64,000 nucleotides of DNA. It comes from Lachnospiraceae bacterium. Lineage in GTDB: Bacteria; Bacillota; Clostridia; Lachnospirales; Lachnospiraceae. Every line of letters starts with the position of its first letter. The first letter of the stretch is position 1. Position numbers and translations under genes: made by a program. The notes below the pieces were generated by a model that saw only the letters and a program-made list of their open reading frames with translations, had not been told where the DNA came from and made no database searches. Of this stretch, positions 1-9,760 are shown piece after piece. Where the stretch lies: assembly GCA_017469935.1 (NCBI GenBank), contig JAFUFL010000004.1, positions 40,385 through 104,384 of the forward strand. The letters are read 5' to 3'.

Positions 1-206
1 ACCGCCCGGGTCGATCCACAGATTCCCGCTGTTTCCCGGCGCGCAGACTTCAGCCGCATATTCAAGTATAGGCAACGTGCCGTTGGTTTGTAAATCCTAA
101 CTTTGACAATTGTCCACCTTGTGCCTTTACGGGCTCTAAAACACGGCGTTTTGCTGTGCGCAGGCCCCTCGGTCTTTGATTCGGCAGGGCCGCTGCGCCC
201 GGTTTT

Positions 207-3200
207 TCATTCTTCGATCACCTGCCAGGGGATCTTCGCCGCGTCGAGTTTTTTGCCTGCTTCCGATCCCTCATGGCAGTGGATCACATATTTGTATTCC
301 CCGCTCTCTTTATCCTTGACACCTACAGAGATCAGCGCACTTCCGTCCAGGCTCATCAGGATCCCGTCCTCTTCCTTATAAAAGGTGCTCTCGGGATCGA
401 CTTCGTACCGCGCAAAGAGGACTCTCTCCAGAAAACACAGCTCGATCTGAAGCCGGGCGGGAATGCGGATCACTTCCTGCGTGAATGTTTTGCCGTAGTC
501 CGCCTCGAAGGCGGCGTATCCCATCTTCCTGAGTTTCTCGGGCAGCACGATCTCCCCGAACGCGTCATGCAGCAGGAAGGCGCCGCTGCCGATCCACTCC
601 ACGGAAGAAGGCAGCTGTACATTTTCGAGCGCCGTATACAGGAAAGCCTGGTCGCCGATCTCCTTAAGCCCTTTGTTAAAGACCGCGCTCCGAAGGCTTC
701 TGCAGGTCACAAAGCACTCCTTGCCGATCACGCGCAGGGACCGCGGCATGGTCACTTTCGCAATCTCGGTGTTCAGGGCAAACGCCCTGTCTCCGAGCGT
801 CTCCACGCCCTCCGGGATCTCGTAGTCCGCGCCTTCTCTGCGGACCGGATAACAGACCAGCGTCTTTTTATCACCGGTAAAGAGGACACCGTCTGCGCTG
901 CTGTAATCGGCATTGTCCGAAGAGACCTCGATCCCGCTGATGAAAGAGTGCCCTCTCAGAAAGTCGATATCAATCTCCCTGACCGCCCCGGAGACCACTA
1001 TTTTGTCGACCCCGATGCTGTAATTGAGCTTATCCTCCTTGGCTTCCGGGTCAAAACGCAGCGCCGTCACAGGGAGTCCCTCATAGGCGGACGGAATCTG
1101 CAGCGTTCCCGTCTCCTCCCCTTTCGCCTCCTTGTAGGCGTAGAGCTCTGCGCGGTCGCTGAAGACCCTGTAATAGAATGTCCCGTGGGCGCCTTTTTCG
1201 ATGGCCTTCTCGAACTTTTCCGACTCCGGATCGATGACACTGTCCCAGGCGATGCCGTATTTGTCCGCATACTGCCGGGCCGCGCTGTCCTTAGAGCAGT
1301 GCAGCGTGCAGCGGTAGATCTCCTCGAGTTTTCCCGTCTCCCGCGAGGTCTCCTTTCCTCTCGGAAAGACATTTTCAGAAAAGCGAAAGACACTGTCGGG
1401 GACATAGAATCCCATAGTCTCGTCCATCGCCGTGAACAGGCCGCTCTGGAGTGTGGTGATCCCCTCGGGGATCACCAGTGAACTGCCTCTCATCATCGGA
1501 ACTGTCTGGATCATATCCCCCGCTTTGTTTGTGATAAAGCCGCCGGAAGACGCGTAAACAGGATTGGCTCCGTCGACTTCAAAGGCCGCGATCTGCAGTG
1601 CCGTAAAGGCGTCTGTGCCGATCGAAGTGACAGCGGGGCCGATCCGGACGCTGTCCAAGGGCACCTGCCCTTCAGGGACCTCCTCGGCCGCCCTGTCCCT
1701 GCCAAAGGCCATGCTCCCGATCCGCTGCAGGGAGTCCGGGAACTGCAGCTCCGTCAGCCCATAGCACTCGAAGAAAGCGTCATTGGCAATCGTCCGCAGC
1801 GTCTGCGGGAATTCCACCTTTTCAAGCCCCGCCTGCGCAAACGCGCCGTAGCCGATCTCCTCCGTTCCTTCCTCCACTGTGTATTCTCCGCCGGCTCTCC
1901 CCGCGGGATACTGGACAAGGGCCTTTCCGTCCGCTGAATAGAGCACGCCGTCCACTGATCTGTAGTGCGGGTTCCCGCTCACTGTGATCTCCGCAAGATT
2001 TTTGCAGCCCGCAAAAGGCGCCCCGCCGATCTCCCACACCGAGTCCGGTATTTTCACCGCTTTCAGCCCGCTGTAGATAAATGCCGCTCTGCCGATCTTA
2101 CTCAGGCCCTCCGGCAGCTGAATCTCTTCAATGCCGGAATTTCGGAAGGCGGACACGCCTATCGTCTCCAGCCGCGCCGGGAGCCTGATCTGCCGCAGTC
2201 CTTCCGTGCCGTAGAATGCGCTCTTCCCGATCTGCGTGACGCTGTCCGGGAGCGTCACGGACTCCAGCGTCCCGATTCCCGAAAAGGCGCTCTGCCCGAT
2301 CGCTGTCACCGGCTTTCCCAAGACTCTGTCCGGCACGGCCAGTGAAGTGTCCTGCCCTGTATATTTTGTCAGCTGCGCGCCGTCTTCCTTCAGGTCAAAA
2401 TACAGTGTCCCCTTCTCTGTCCCGATCTCTGCCGTCTCCCTCTCGCCTTCAAGGTCCAGCTCCACATAGTTCGTCCCGTGGAGATTTCCGTTCACGTCTT
2501 TCACCGTCACCTGGCAGATGCAGTCGACCTCAAATTCCGACGCCGGCTTCATGAAGAAGCGGAAAGAGTCGTCGATGGCCAGCTGGTAGAAGAGATACCC
2601 CTTGTACTCCCAGTCCGTATAGGGCTTCATCTGCCCGTTCTCATCTCTGACCGGGCAGATTGTGTCTCCGCCTGCGTCGACGATGGACCGGTAACCCGAC
2701 ACGTCCACGGAACCTTTGCCGCTCAGGGAAATGCCGCCGGCGTCGGCGACAACGTCCTGAATCGTCGTCTCCCGCTCTCCGCTCACGTTTCTGACAGAGA
2801 CGGAGACCTCCTCGTCCACACTCTTGTCAAAGCCACTGAATTCATGCCCGCTCGACAGGATGGTGCCGGCGGTCTTATAGACACTCTCGCCTCCGCTGTC
2901 CGAAACCTGATAGCAGGCCCAGGGCCTTGCCGACTCCTGCAGATCCGTCTGGGCTGTCAGCAGGAGCGGGTCCTGCGGAACGTGCAAAATATTGTCCGGA
3001 TCCGCGTAGATCCTCTTGTTGCAGGTCGCGATCTGATAGTCTCCCCATCCGTTTCTGAACAGCACAGTATAACAGCACTCCGAGGCATACCTGGCTTGTT
3101 CAGGGGTCAGCTGCAGCGTCCACTCTGCCTCTCCCTTCTGCAGGTCCGCCAGCGTCCAGTCCGCATCGGTTCCGGCAAACCACTCCTTTGTATAAGCGTC

Positions 3201-4775
3201 TATAAACGCCTCATACTCGTCGGAGAGCAGATCCTCCTTCGTGTAAAGCTCCTGCGCCGTCTCATACAGCTCTCGGTTGTCCCCGGGCAGATAGACGGAG
3301 ACGCCTCCGGCCCCTTCCACGTTGGAGGTCGCTCTGACCACCATTTCCCCGACTGCCTTCTCCAACTCGCCGCTCTCCTGCGGAAGCATAACAGCCGTCC
3401 CGGCCGCAAGGTCCCGCAGATCGATCAGGTCATAGGCCTGTGTCTTGGTATCAGAGGCACTCAGGCCAAATGCCTTGGCCTTCCCTCTCGCCTGATTGAG
3501 CAGTGCATAGTTTCCCTTCCCGATTTCCGCCCTCATGGCGGCAAAGAGCTCGTCTGCCGCGTCGATCACCCGTTCCGTCCTCGACAGATCCAGGGCCGAC
3601 AGCGTCACATCGGGATTAAAGAAGGTCGACCGATTTTTCTCATAATAAGCGCCGTAGGCGTCCACAATCCCGCTGACGATCTCCCTTGCGTCCGTAGTCT
3701 CGTTGAGGACGCGCAGAAATGTATAGTCCCAGCCTCTGCCGGGCTCGAGCTCCTCCGATCCCACCAGGTAGTCCGCGTAATTCTTCCACAGATTGGCGCT
3801 CTCGAGGCCTCCCATCAGGCAGGCGTCAAAGCCCACCCAGTCCAGCCTGGAGCTCCCTTTGGCGCTCTGTACGGCTCCTGTCTGCCCCTGTCCGAACACG
3901 GTCGCGTCCATGGCGCTGCGCATCTCTTCCATGAGGAGGCTGTCATTTCGGAACAGCTCGTCGCTCCCATATCCCCACAAGGGGCCTCCTCCATGATCCC
4001 ACAGGATCAGTCCATAGTGCGCAGCCGGATAATTTTCTGTGCAGTAATTGACAAACTCGGCCAGCGTCTGCGGAATTCCCATGTTGGCGCTCGCATCCGT
4101 GCGGGCGATGATCTTATTCCCCGCTTCCTGCTCCTCCGGGTCTCTTGACATGTCCAGCACATTGTTGCTGGTACTCGGTATGTCGCTGACCCACCTCTTA
4201 CTCCCCCCTGTATACACCAGGAGGTTGTTCTTCTCGAAGTTCAGGCCCGCCTGCCTCATCTCTTCAATGTCATTTGTCGCGCTCCCATAGCGGCTCTCCA
4301 GGTTGGAGCCCACAATGTAGACCATGACCGTATAGTCTTTTTCCCGCGAAACCTTCGGGGCTCTCTCCCCGCTTTCATCTGCCGCTTTGAGCACGCTGTT
4401 CGACGCGTCTTCTGTCTTTGTCTTCTTTCTGCCCGCGGCCGACCGGTAGTTTCCCTCCTTCTCTTCGATGATGACCAGGCCGGACTGTCCCCCTTCTTCG
4501 GAGCCCCCGGAGGCGGCATCCTGAGACTGTTCGGCGCTGCCGTCCCCGGATTGGTCAGAGACGGCGTTCGGCTCCGGCTCCCCGGCAGGCACAAATCCCT
4601 CACCGCTGTCAGTCTGACTCTGCGCGTCTGTCCGGCCTTCTGGCCCATCGCTGCCTGTCCGGCCTTCCGTCCCGTCGCTGCTGCCGGCGCCGCCCGAGGG
4701 GCCGGCACACGCAGAGACCGCCAGTAAGATTGAGAGCAATACTGCTGTAAGTTTTTCTGCTGCAGAACTTTTCAT
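207..4775 (-). CDS. C11 (clostripain) peptidase - BspA leucine-rich-repeat lipoprotein
   Basis: A 1522-residue surface lipoprotein. The start at 4775 follows a GGGAGG site and gives a type II signal peptide with lipobox VSAC; an upstream in-frame start would bury it. Residues about 25-140 are Gly/Ser/Glu-rich linker. A clostripain-type C11 domain follows, with catalytic His261 in LILWDHGGG and Cys319 in GFDACLMG. From about residue 820 to the end come many BspA/LRR_5 repeats (pattern IG..AF....L..V.LP). C11 enzymes cut after basic residues; the LRR part presumably binds a surface or host ligand (inference). It is a paralogue of the protein at 49776-54470, with the same order of parts. It lies downstream of the phosphatase gene but behind a terminator, so is probably transcribed separately. 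The substrate cannot be read from sequence. Confidence 0.88.
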   Translation of the reverse strand: MKSSAAEKLTAVLLSILLAVSACAGPSGGAGSSDGTEGRTGSDGPEGRTDAQSQTDSGEGFVPAGEPEPNAVSDQSGDGSAEQSQDAASGGSEEGGQSGLVIIEEKEGNYRSAAGRKKTKTEDASNSVLKAADESGERAPKVSREKDYTVMVYIVGSNLESRYGSATNDIEEMRQAGLNFEKNNLLVYTGGSKRWVSDIPSTSNNVLDMSRDPEEQEAGNKIIARTDASANMGIPQTLAEFVNYCTENYPAAHYGLILWDHGGGPLWGYGSDELFRNDSLLMEEMRSAMDATVFGQGQTGAVQSAKGSSRLDWVGFDACLMGGLESANLWKNYADYLVGSEELEPGRGWDYTFLRVLNETTDAREIVSGIVDAYGAYYEKNRSTFFNPDVTLSALDLSRTERVIDAADELFAAMRAEIGKGNYALLNQARGKAKAFGLSASDTKTQAYDLIDLRDLAAGTAVMLPQESGELEKAVGEMVVRATSNVEGAGGVSVYLPGDNRELYETAQELYTKEDLLSDEYEAFIDAYTKEWFAGTDADWTLADLQKGEAEWTLQLTPEQARYASECCYTVLFRNGWGDYQIATCNKRIYADPDNILHVPQDPLLLTAQTDLQESARPWACYQVSDSGGESVYKTAGTILSSGHEFSGFDKSVDEEVSVSVRNVSGERETTIQDVVADAGGISLSGKGSVDVSGYRSIVDAGGDTICPVRDENGQMKPYTDWEYKGYLFYQLAIDDSFRFFMKPASEFEVDCICQVTVKDVNGNLHGTNYVELDLEGERETAEIGTEKGTLYFDLKEDGAQLTKYTGQDTSLAVPDRVLGKPVTAIGQSAFSGIGTLESVTLPDSVTQIGKSAFYGTEGLRQIRLPARLETIGVSAFRNSGIEEIQLPEGLSKIGRAAFIYSGLKAVKIPDSVWEIGGAPFAGCKNLAEITVSGNPHYRSVDGVLYSADGKALVQYPAGRAGGEYTVEEGTEEIGYGAFAQAGLEKVEFPQTLRTIANDAFFECYGLTELQFPDSLQRIGSMAFGRDRAAEEVPEGQVPLDSVRIGPAVTSIGTDAFTALQIAAFEVDGANPVYASSGGFITNKAGDMIQTVPMMRGSSLVIPEGITTLQSGLFTAMDETMGFYVPDSVFRFSENVFPRGKETSRETGKLEEIYRCTLHCSKDSAARQYADKYGIAWDSVIDPESEKFEKAIEKGAHGTFYYRVFSDRAELYAYKEAKGEETGTLQIPSAYEGLPVTALRFDPEAKEDKLNYSIGVDKIVVSGAVREIDIDFLRGHSFISGIEVSSDNADYSSADGVLFTGDKKTLVCYPVRREGADYEIPEGVETLGDRAFALNTEIAKVTMPRSLRVIGKECFVTCRSLRSAVFNKGLKEIGDQAFLYTALENVQLPSSVEWIGSGAFLLHDAFGEIVLPEKLRKMGYAAFEADYGKTFTQEVIRIPARLQIELCFLERVLFARYEVDPESTFYKEEDGILMSLDGSALISVGVKDKESGEYKYVIHCHEGSEAGKKLDAAKIPWQVIEE

Positions 4776-4796
4776 GGTAACCTCCCCGATAAGGAA

Positions 4797-4822
4797 AAAG
4801 CGGATATTATCTATCCGCTTCT
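4797..4822 (-). terminator. Rho-independent terminator of the phosphatase gene
   Basis: On the minus strand an 8-bp stem AGCGGATA/TATCCGCT with a five-base loop is followed by TTTTTCC. It lies between the stop of the phosphatase gene and the start of the C11/BspA gene. Confidence 0.75.
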
Positions 4823-4865
4823 CTTCCCCTGTGCCCATCACCAGCCGCGGCACGATTCGCTCTGG

Positions 4866-6488
4866 TCACTTCAGCTCCAGCCCCAGCATGGTCAGGTCGT
4901 CGAACTGCGTTCTGTCACCCACAAATTCCTTTACCCTCTTATTTATATTCTCAAGAAGTTCCTGGGGCGAGCCGTCCCTGCACTCATTCAGGGCCTGCGT
5001 CATCCTGTCTGTCGAGAAAAGCTTGTCATACGGATCCGTGGCCTCGGGCACGCCGTCCGTGTAGATGAATATTTTGTCCCCTTTTCCGAGCTGCAGTTCA
5101 TAATCCTTGTAGACCATTCCCGGCTCAATGCCCACCGCGATATTGTGCCTGGTCTTGTAAAGTTCGAACTCGCCGTCCTTGTGACAGACGGCCGGGTCTT
5201 CGTGGCCGGCATTGACAAATGTCAGTTTCCCTGTCGAGATCTCAAGGATCCCCAGCCAGATTGTGACAAACAGGTTCTCGCCGTTGTGCTCGCATACTCT
5301 GTCATTTACATGCTCCATGATCTGCGCCGGCGTTCCCCCCATGCTTGTCCGAAGGCTGATCATGATGTTGATCGCCATCATAAACAGCGCCGCCGGAACG
5401 CCCTTGTCCGACACGTCGCCGATCCACATGGCCAGATGGTCGTTGTCCACCAGAATGAAGTTATAGAAGTCGCCTCCCACTTCTTTGGCGGGTCTCATGT
5501 AGGCGTAAACGTCAAATTCTCCCCTGTCCGGAAAGGCCGGAAACTTGGTCGGCAGCGAGCTGTACTGGATCTGTTTGGCAAAAGACAGCTCCGTCCCGAT
5601 TCTCTCCCGCTCCGCGGTGACCAGCGTCAGATTGTCCACGTACTTCACCATATCCGTCTCCATCTTGTCGATGGAACGCGAGAGATTGTAAATTTCCTCA
5701 TATTTGCTGACGTCCCCGAGCTCCTTGCCTTTGGTGTTTTCCCTGGCAAAACGGGTCGCCTCGTTGGAGATCGTCCGGATCGGGCCAACCACCCACTTTC
5801 TCAAAAAGCGCGCCAGAAACTGCACCACGATCACGGACAGGATCAGCGCGGCAATGACGATATAAGTCACAAAACTTCCTATTGCGGAAGCCAGCTCGCT
5901 GATCGGGCGCTGCACGCACAGAAGAGCTGCCACTTTGCCCTCGGAATTTTTGACGGGAACGATCATTGTAATGTGCTGGTGCAGGCCGGGCCCGGGATTA
6001 AACCGGTATATGATCTCATAGGGCGACTCTCCTTCATAAATGTCTTTATAGGCACTCCGATAATTCTCGTTTGTGGTCTCGCGCTGGTACCCCCTCTCCC
6101 ACTCTTTGTAATTGGAATCATCTACCGAATTATCTACGGCATTAAAGACGGAGACAAATCTCCCGTAATCGCTCTGATCCACATCAATTACATAGACAAG
6201 GGAGACGCTCATCCTGGTGCAGTAGGCATTGAGGATCCTCTTGGTCCTGTTATATTCTTCTTCCTGCTGCCCGGCCAGATATTCCTTTATATGATCGCCG
6301 TTCACAAGGGAAGCTGCCGTATCCGCAATATGATAGGTTGTGTTGGAATATTCGTCGTCGAAGGCACTCGAAAACTTCCAGATACCGGCCACGCATACAA
6401 AAGTTCCGAAAGCAATCAAAAGCAGCATAATCACCGCAGTAATATTGAACGCCATATTGCTGCGCAGTTTTTTTATCTTATCGATCAT
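4866..6488 (-). CDS. Membrane-bound PP2C/SpoIIE-type serine phosphatase with HAMP domain
   Basis: 540 residues. A membrane segment at about 11-36, an extracytoplasmic sensor region to about 200, a second membrane segment at about 203-226, a HAMP linker, and a SpoIIE/PP2C catalytic domain from about 330 to the end. The metal-binding acidic motifs VGGDFY and WIGDVSDKG and the C-terminal YTDGV motif are visible. RsbU/SpoIIE-like enzymes dephosphorylate anti-anti-sigma factors or similar partners. No partner switch genes are adjacent, so the target is unknown. The start has AGGAGG upstream with spacing compatible with initiation. Confidence 0.9.
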   Translation of the reverse strand: MIDKIKKLRSNMAFNITAVIMLLLIAFGTFVCVAGIWKFSSAFDDEYSNTTYHIADTAASLVNGDHIKEYLAGQQEEEYNRTKRILNAYCTRMSVSLVYVIDVDQSDYGRFVSVFNAVDNSVDDSNYKEWERGYQRETTNENYRSAYKDIYEGESPYEIIYRFNPGPGLHQHITMIVPVKNSEGKVAALLCVQRPISELASAIGSFVTYIVIAALILSVIVVQFLARFLRKWVVGPIRTISNEATRFARENTKGKELGDVSKYEEIYNLSRSIDKMETDMVKYVDNLTLVTAERERIGTELSFAKQIQYSSLPTKFPAFPDRGEFDVYAYMRPAKEVGGDFYNFILVDNDHLAMWIGDVSDKGVPAALFMMAINIMISLRTSMGGTPAQIMEHVNDRVCEHNGENLFVTIWLGILEISTGKLTFVNAGHEDPAVCHKDGEFELYKTRHNIAVGIEPGMVYKDYELQLGKGDKIFIYTDGVPEATDPYDKLFSTDRMTQALNECRDGSPQELLENINKRVKEFVGDRTQFDDLTMLGLELK

Positions 6489-6607
6489 GGCCTTACTTCC
6501 TCCTCGACCGGAACATGCAGCGCCTCCCGCCCGAATGCGAAGCCTTGGAGACGTGGGGAGCTGAACAGTTACTTTTATTTTATCATATACGGCCGCGGTT
6601 CATCACT

Positions 6608-6645
6608 AAAAAGACCGCTGCAGCAGATGCTGCAACGGTCTTTTC
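6608..6645 (-). terminator. Terminator, probably bidirectional
   Basis: A long stem (AAGACCG(C/T)TGCAGCA with its complement, loop GAT) is flanked by T runs on both strands. It sits downstream of the lipoprotein gene that ends at 6711 on the minus strand. Confidence 0.8.
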
Positions 6646-6710
6646 TGTTACGTCCGTAAAGCGGGAGGTCTTTTCTCGCTTCTTTCTCTATTTTTTTCTT
6701 ATGACTTTTT

Positions 6711-7667
6711 TTATTTGACTGCATTTACCATGATCGCGACGTCCTCGGCTCCAAGACCATAGTCATCGTCACCGCCTGCGCCATAGGCCAGAACCGCGTA
6801 ATTGTATTCGCCGTCCGTCCAGATCGTCTTCGTAGCTTCGCCTTCACGGTTGCCAAAGCACTTGACTTCCTGTCCGTCTACATTCTGCGTCCACTCATGC
6901 GCGTAAGCTGTGGAGTCAAAAGATACATCGCCGTCACCTGCGGGAACCTTGCCCTTGATCACGCTCATTTCAACAGCTGCCGCAGGGCAGAACTCCTGAA
7001 CAACGCCGTCCATGTATCTGTAAGTGATGTCGCCCATTTTTCCGAGCTCGCCCAGAGAGATCACTGTTCCGTTCAGGTCGGCCATGGAGTCAAAGCCCGC
7101 GCCCTTCGCGGCTTCCTCAGCCGTAGCTGCCTGCGTCCAGTTTGTGTGTCCGACGGCCTCGCCGGTCTCCTCAGTCGCTGTTCCTTCTGCGGCGCCGGTC
7201 TCCTCACCTTCTGTCTCGGTAATTACCGTGGAAGGCTGCACGTTCATAGTGATCTTACCTGTCGTCTTGTCAAGCATGACAACTTTAACATCATAGGAGC
7301 CGGGAAGCGGAGCGCAGTGCGCAATGTCATCTCCCTCCAGAGTGATCTCATGATCCGGATTATCAAATGCGGGCGGCGTCGCGGTATCCAGGTCTTCCAC
7401 CTGCTCACTCTTCTGTAGCTGGATCAGTACTTTGCCCTTCTCAAGCTCGGCGCCGAACAGGATCTCTTCTCCTTCTCCGACTTCCAGCGCACCGGAAGTG
7501 GTGGATTCGTCCTTGCCTGCATTGTCGATCGTAACTTCGCCCTCTTTGCCGTTCAGAATTTCAAAAGAGAGTGTGTAGGAATCTGATTCTGAACTCGAAG
7601 AGCAGGCCGCCAGTCCAAGTGCCATGACCATCGCAACTGCTGCTGTAAATAACTTTGTCTTTTTCAT
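6711..7667 (-). CDS. Lipoprotein of unknown function
   Basis: 318 residues beginning with a lipoprotein signal peptide (lipobox LAAC at about residue 22) and a Ser-rich tether. The rest is acidic, with a threonine/glutamate-rich linker near residues 150-170 and two predicted soluble parts. The N-terminal half resembles a small beta-sandwich, but I do not recognise the family. It is a single gene: the terminator at 6608-6645 follows it and a 132-bp gap separates it from the antiporter. The gap holds an imperfect AAACCGC/GCGGTTT stem after the antiporter stop. Confidence 0.7.
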   Translation of the reverse strand: MKKTKLFTAAVAMVMALGLAACSSSSESDSYTLSFEILNGKEGEVTIDNAGKDESTTSGALEVGEGEEILFGAELEKGKVLIQLQKSEQVEDLDTATPPAFDNPDHEITLEGDDIAHCAPLPGSYDVKVVMLDKTTGKITMNVQPSTVITETEGEETGAAEGTATEETGEAVGHTNWTQAATAEEAAKGAGFDSMADLNGTVISLGELGKMGDITYRYMDGVVQEFCPAAAVEMSVIKGKVPAGDGDVSFDSTAYAHEWTQNVDGQEVKCFGNREGEATKTIWTDGEYNYAVLAYGAGGDDDYGLGAEDVAIMVNAVK

Positions 7668-7799
7668 AACTTTTTTACCCTTTTATTATTTAAAACTATT
7701 GTTTTGTTGGTTACTGAATACATATACGCAGAGTTCTCCAAACCGCCACGCACAAATTTTGCGGTTTCGGGGCGCCGCCGCGACTCGTCCTCCCGGGCT

Positions 7800-9122
7800 T
7801 CACGCCGTCTTCGTTCGAGTGCTCGATATTTTGTCCTTCTTCTCGAAGCGGGCCCTGTTGGCTGCTTCGCCGGCGCCGGCTTTGATCTCGCCCGCGCTTG
7901 TCAGTGCCATCCTGGTCAGCTGAGGACCCACCAGCTCATAGACCAGCACGCTGAAGAGAATGATGTTGCGGACCATGCTGCCCATCTCCGCTCCCAGCGC
8001 CTGTGCCGTGACGACCATTCCGAGCGCCACGCCTGCCTGCGGGAACAGCGTGATGCCCAGATATTTGCGGACCGTCTCACTGCAGTGCATCAGCGAACTG
8101 CTCAGCCGGGCTCCTGAATACTTGCCGATGCAGCGCACCAGAATATAGACGATTCCGATCAGGATAATCGCGGGATAGCGGAAGACGCTCAGATCCAGTT
8201 CCGCGCCCGAGAGCACAAAAAAGAGTGCGTAGAGCGGGGCCGTCCACTTGGAGGAGCGGTTCATGATATCTACGGAATACTCACTGAAGTTGCAAAACAC
8301 AGTTCCCAGCATCATGCACACAAGGAGCGAGGAAAACCCGATCCTGGCGCCGCCGCCCAGTTCAAACTCTCTCGAGGCCATCGCGATCGTCATGATGACA
8401 AAAGATATTGTGAGGGACAGGCGGTTGGAGTTGGAAAAGAAAATCTTCTCCAGAACCGTCAGCAGCGCTCCCATGATGGCCCCCAGAATCAGCGAGAACA
8501 CGATTTCCAAAAGCGGATTCACAATAACGGAGACAACATCAAGTGTGCCTCCGACCATGGCCTGCGCCACGCCGAAAGAGACGGAGAACACGACCAGTCC
8601 GACCGCGTCATCCAGCGCGACGATCGGCAAAAGGAGGTCCGTCACCGGACCTTTTGCCTTGTACTGCCGGACGACCATCAGCGTCGCGGCGGGGGCTGTT
8701 GCCGAAGCAATCGCGCCCAGTGTGATCGCCACAGGCAGCGGCAACACTTCCGGCCCCAGCACAAAGTGCAGCAGGATCAGAACTGCGTCTACAAGAAGTG
8801 TTGCCATAAGCGCCTGGATCACTCCGATCACAGTCGCCGTTTTTCCTGTCTCCTTCAGCTGTGCCAGTCTGAACTCATTGCCGATATCAAAGGCAATGAA
8901 TCCCAGAGCGACATTGCTGAGAGCGCTGACGCTCTCCAGATCCTCCATACTGTTAAATCCGATTCCGTGAATGCCCAGCTTTCCCAGCATAAACGGTCCC
9001 ACCAGGACGCCGGCGATCAGAAACGCCGTCACATCCGGGAAATTCAGCTTCAAATACTTAAACACACGGGTCATCATAAGGCCCGCAAACAATGCCAATG
9101 CAGTTTCCAGTAATAAGCGCAT
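7800..9122 (-). CDS. CPA2-family monovalent cation:proton antiporter
   Basis: 440 residues, almost wholly hydrophobic, about 12 membrane segments. Family signs include the N-terminal PDVTAFLIAGVLVGP segment and the paired-aspartate motif in IVALDDAVGLVVFS, the ion- and proton-binding site of electrogenic CPA2 exchangers. No TrkA-N/RCK domain follows, so regulation by nucleotide binding is not indicated. The charged C-terminal tail is short. The start has AAAGGAGG upstream. It would exchange Na+ or K+ for H+ across the plasma membrane; ion choice cannot be told from sequence. Confidence 0.88.
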   Translation of the reverse strand: MRLLLETALALFAGLMMTRVFKYLKLNFPDVTAFLIAGVLVGPFMLGKLGIHGIGFNSMEDLESVSALSNVALGFIAFDIGNEFRLAQLKETGKTATVIGVIQALMATLLVDAVLILLHFVLGPEVLPLPVAITLGAIASATAPAATLMVVRQYKAKGPVTDLLLPIVALDDAVGLVVFSVSFGVAQAMVGGTLDVVSVIVNPLLEIVFSLILGAIMGALLTVLEKIFFSNSNRLSLTISFVIMTIAMASREFELGGGARIGFSSLLVCMMLGTVFCNFSEYSVDIMNRSSKWTAPLYALFFVLSGAELDLSVFRYPAIILIGIVYILVRCIGKYSGARLSSSLMHCSETVRKYLGITLFPQAGVALGMVVTAQALGAEMGSMVRNIILFSVLVYELVGPQLTRMALTSAGEIKAGAGEAANRARFEKKDKISSTRTKTA

Positions 9123-9147
9123 AATAAGCCTCCTTTACAAACGGTTT

Positions 9148-9175
9148 ATTTTAGCACTTGTTTCCTGAAATGCAA
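9148..9175 (-). promoter_or_regulatory. Putative sigma-70 promoter of the antiporter gene
   Basis: Minus-strand TTGCAT and TAAAAT are separated by 16 bp, about 25-30 bp before the start codon at 9122. Confidence 0.45.
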
Positions 9176-9275
9176 GTTTTTCGGCATTATGATTACTTAT
9201 TCGTATATAGTTGGTTGAGAAATTAATTTTGAGGCATTTTTTGTGGGTGATTGGCAGCAGGGTGATGGGGGAACC

Positions 9276-9395
9276 GGCGGCCTGTTGTTGCTCTTTTGCT
9301 CTTTCGGAGGTTTGTTGTTGCTCTTTGGCTCTTTCGGCGGCCTGTTGTTGCTCTTTGGCTTCCTCGGCGGCTTGTTCTTGCTCTTTGGCTTCCTC
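9276..9395. repeat. 30-bp tandem repeat, four copies
   Basis: Four consecutive 30-bp units (9276, 9306, 9336, 9366), about 85-95% alike. In one minus-strand frame they read as ten-residue Glu/Ala/Lys/Gln units, but I see no convincing gene there. The array ends 10 bp before the palindromic element at 9406. The gene-free stretch 9123-9557 otherwise holds only the antiporter promoter and that element. Confidence 0.85.
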
Positions 9396-9405
9396 TTTTT
9401 GAGCC

Positions 9406-9574
9406 GGTTGGACTAAAGCCGCATTTTTTACTGCCTCGGCCCCCATGAAGAATTTCTGAAACAGCTTATTCCTGTTGATTTGACGCAAGAATCCTGCCCC
9501 AATAGTGGCATTTTCAACTTTTCTTATTTTTTGCATGGGGGCCACAGGAACAAAATCATGTCAAATAATCCAAC
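9406..9574. mobile_element. MITE-like palindromic element, family 2, copy D1
   Basis: Begins GGTTGGAC and ends ATCCAAC. Inside, a GGCCCCCATG / CATGGGGGCC pair is separated by about 90 bp. The left arm aligns well with the copies at 11177 and 11271 (GTTGGAC, then AGCC, a T6 tract, then GGCCCCCAT). Its right end overlaps the region where the start of the following nuclease-like gene should be. No transposase is inside. The mobile nature is inferred from the inverted ends and recurrence. Confidence 0.55.
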
Positions 9575-9760
9575 ACATCGAAATCCCACTCGCAATTCAC
9601 CCGGCGCGCAGAGCAACCAGGCATTCAACTTGTAACAAGGGAGCAGTCTCGTCTCCTCCAGGAAAAAGCGGATCTTGAGCAACAAATTCATGCTGCCCCT
9701 CCCGGAGCTCTCACCTTTGTCAAAAACAAATCAAAAAACAGAATCTACTACAAATGGTAT

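Noticed and set aside
1-206. Possible gene end or start at the left edge
   Set aside because: Open frames exist on both strands (plus to a TAA at 91; minus from about 100 out of the window) but neither has a start or recognisable motif.
9135-9545. Minus-strand frame with (E/A)KEQQQAA repeats
   Set aside because: Mostly tandem repeat and palindromic element read in frame; it runs through the antiporter promoter and has no good ribosome site.
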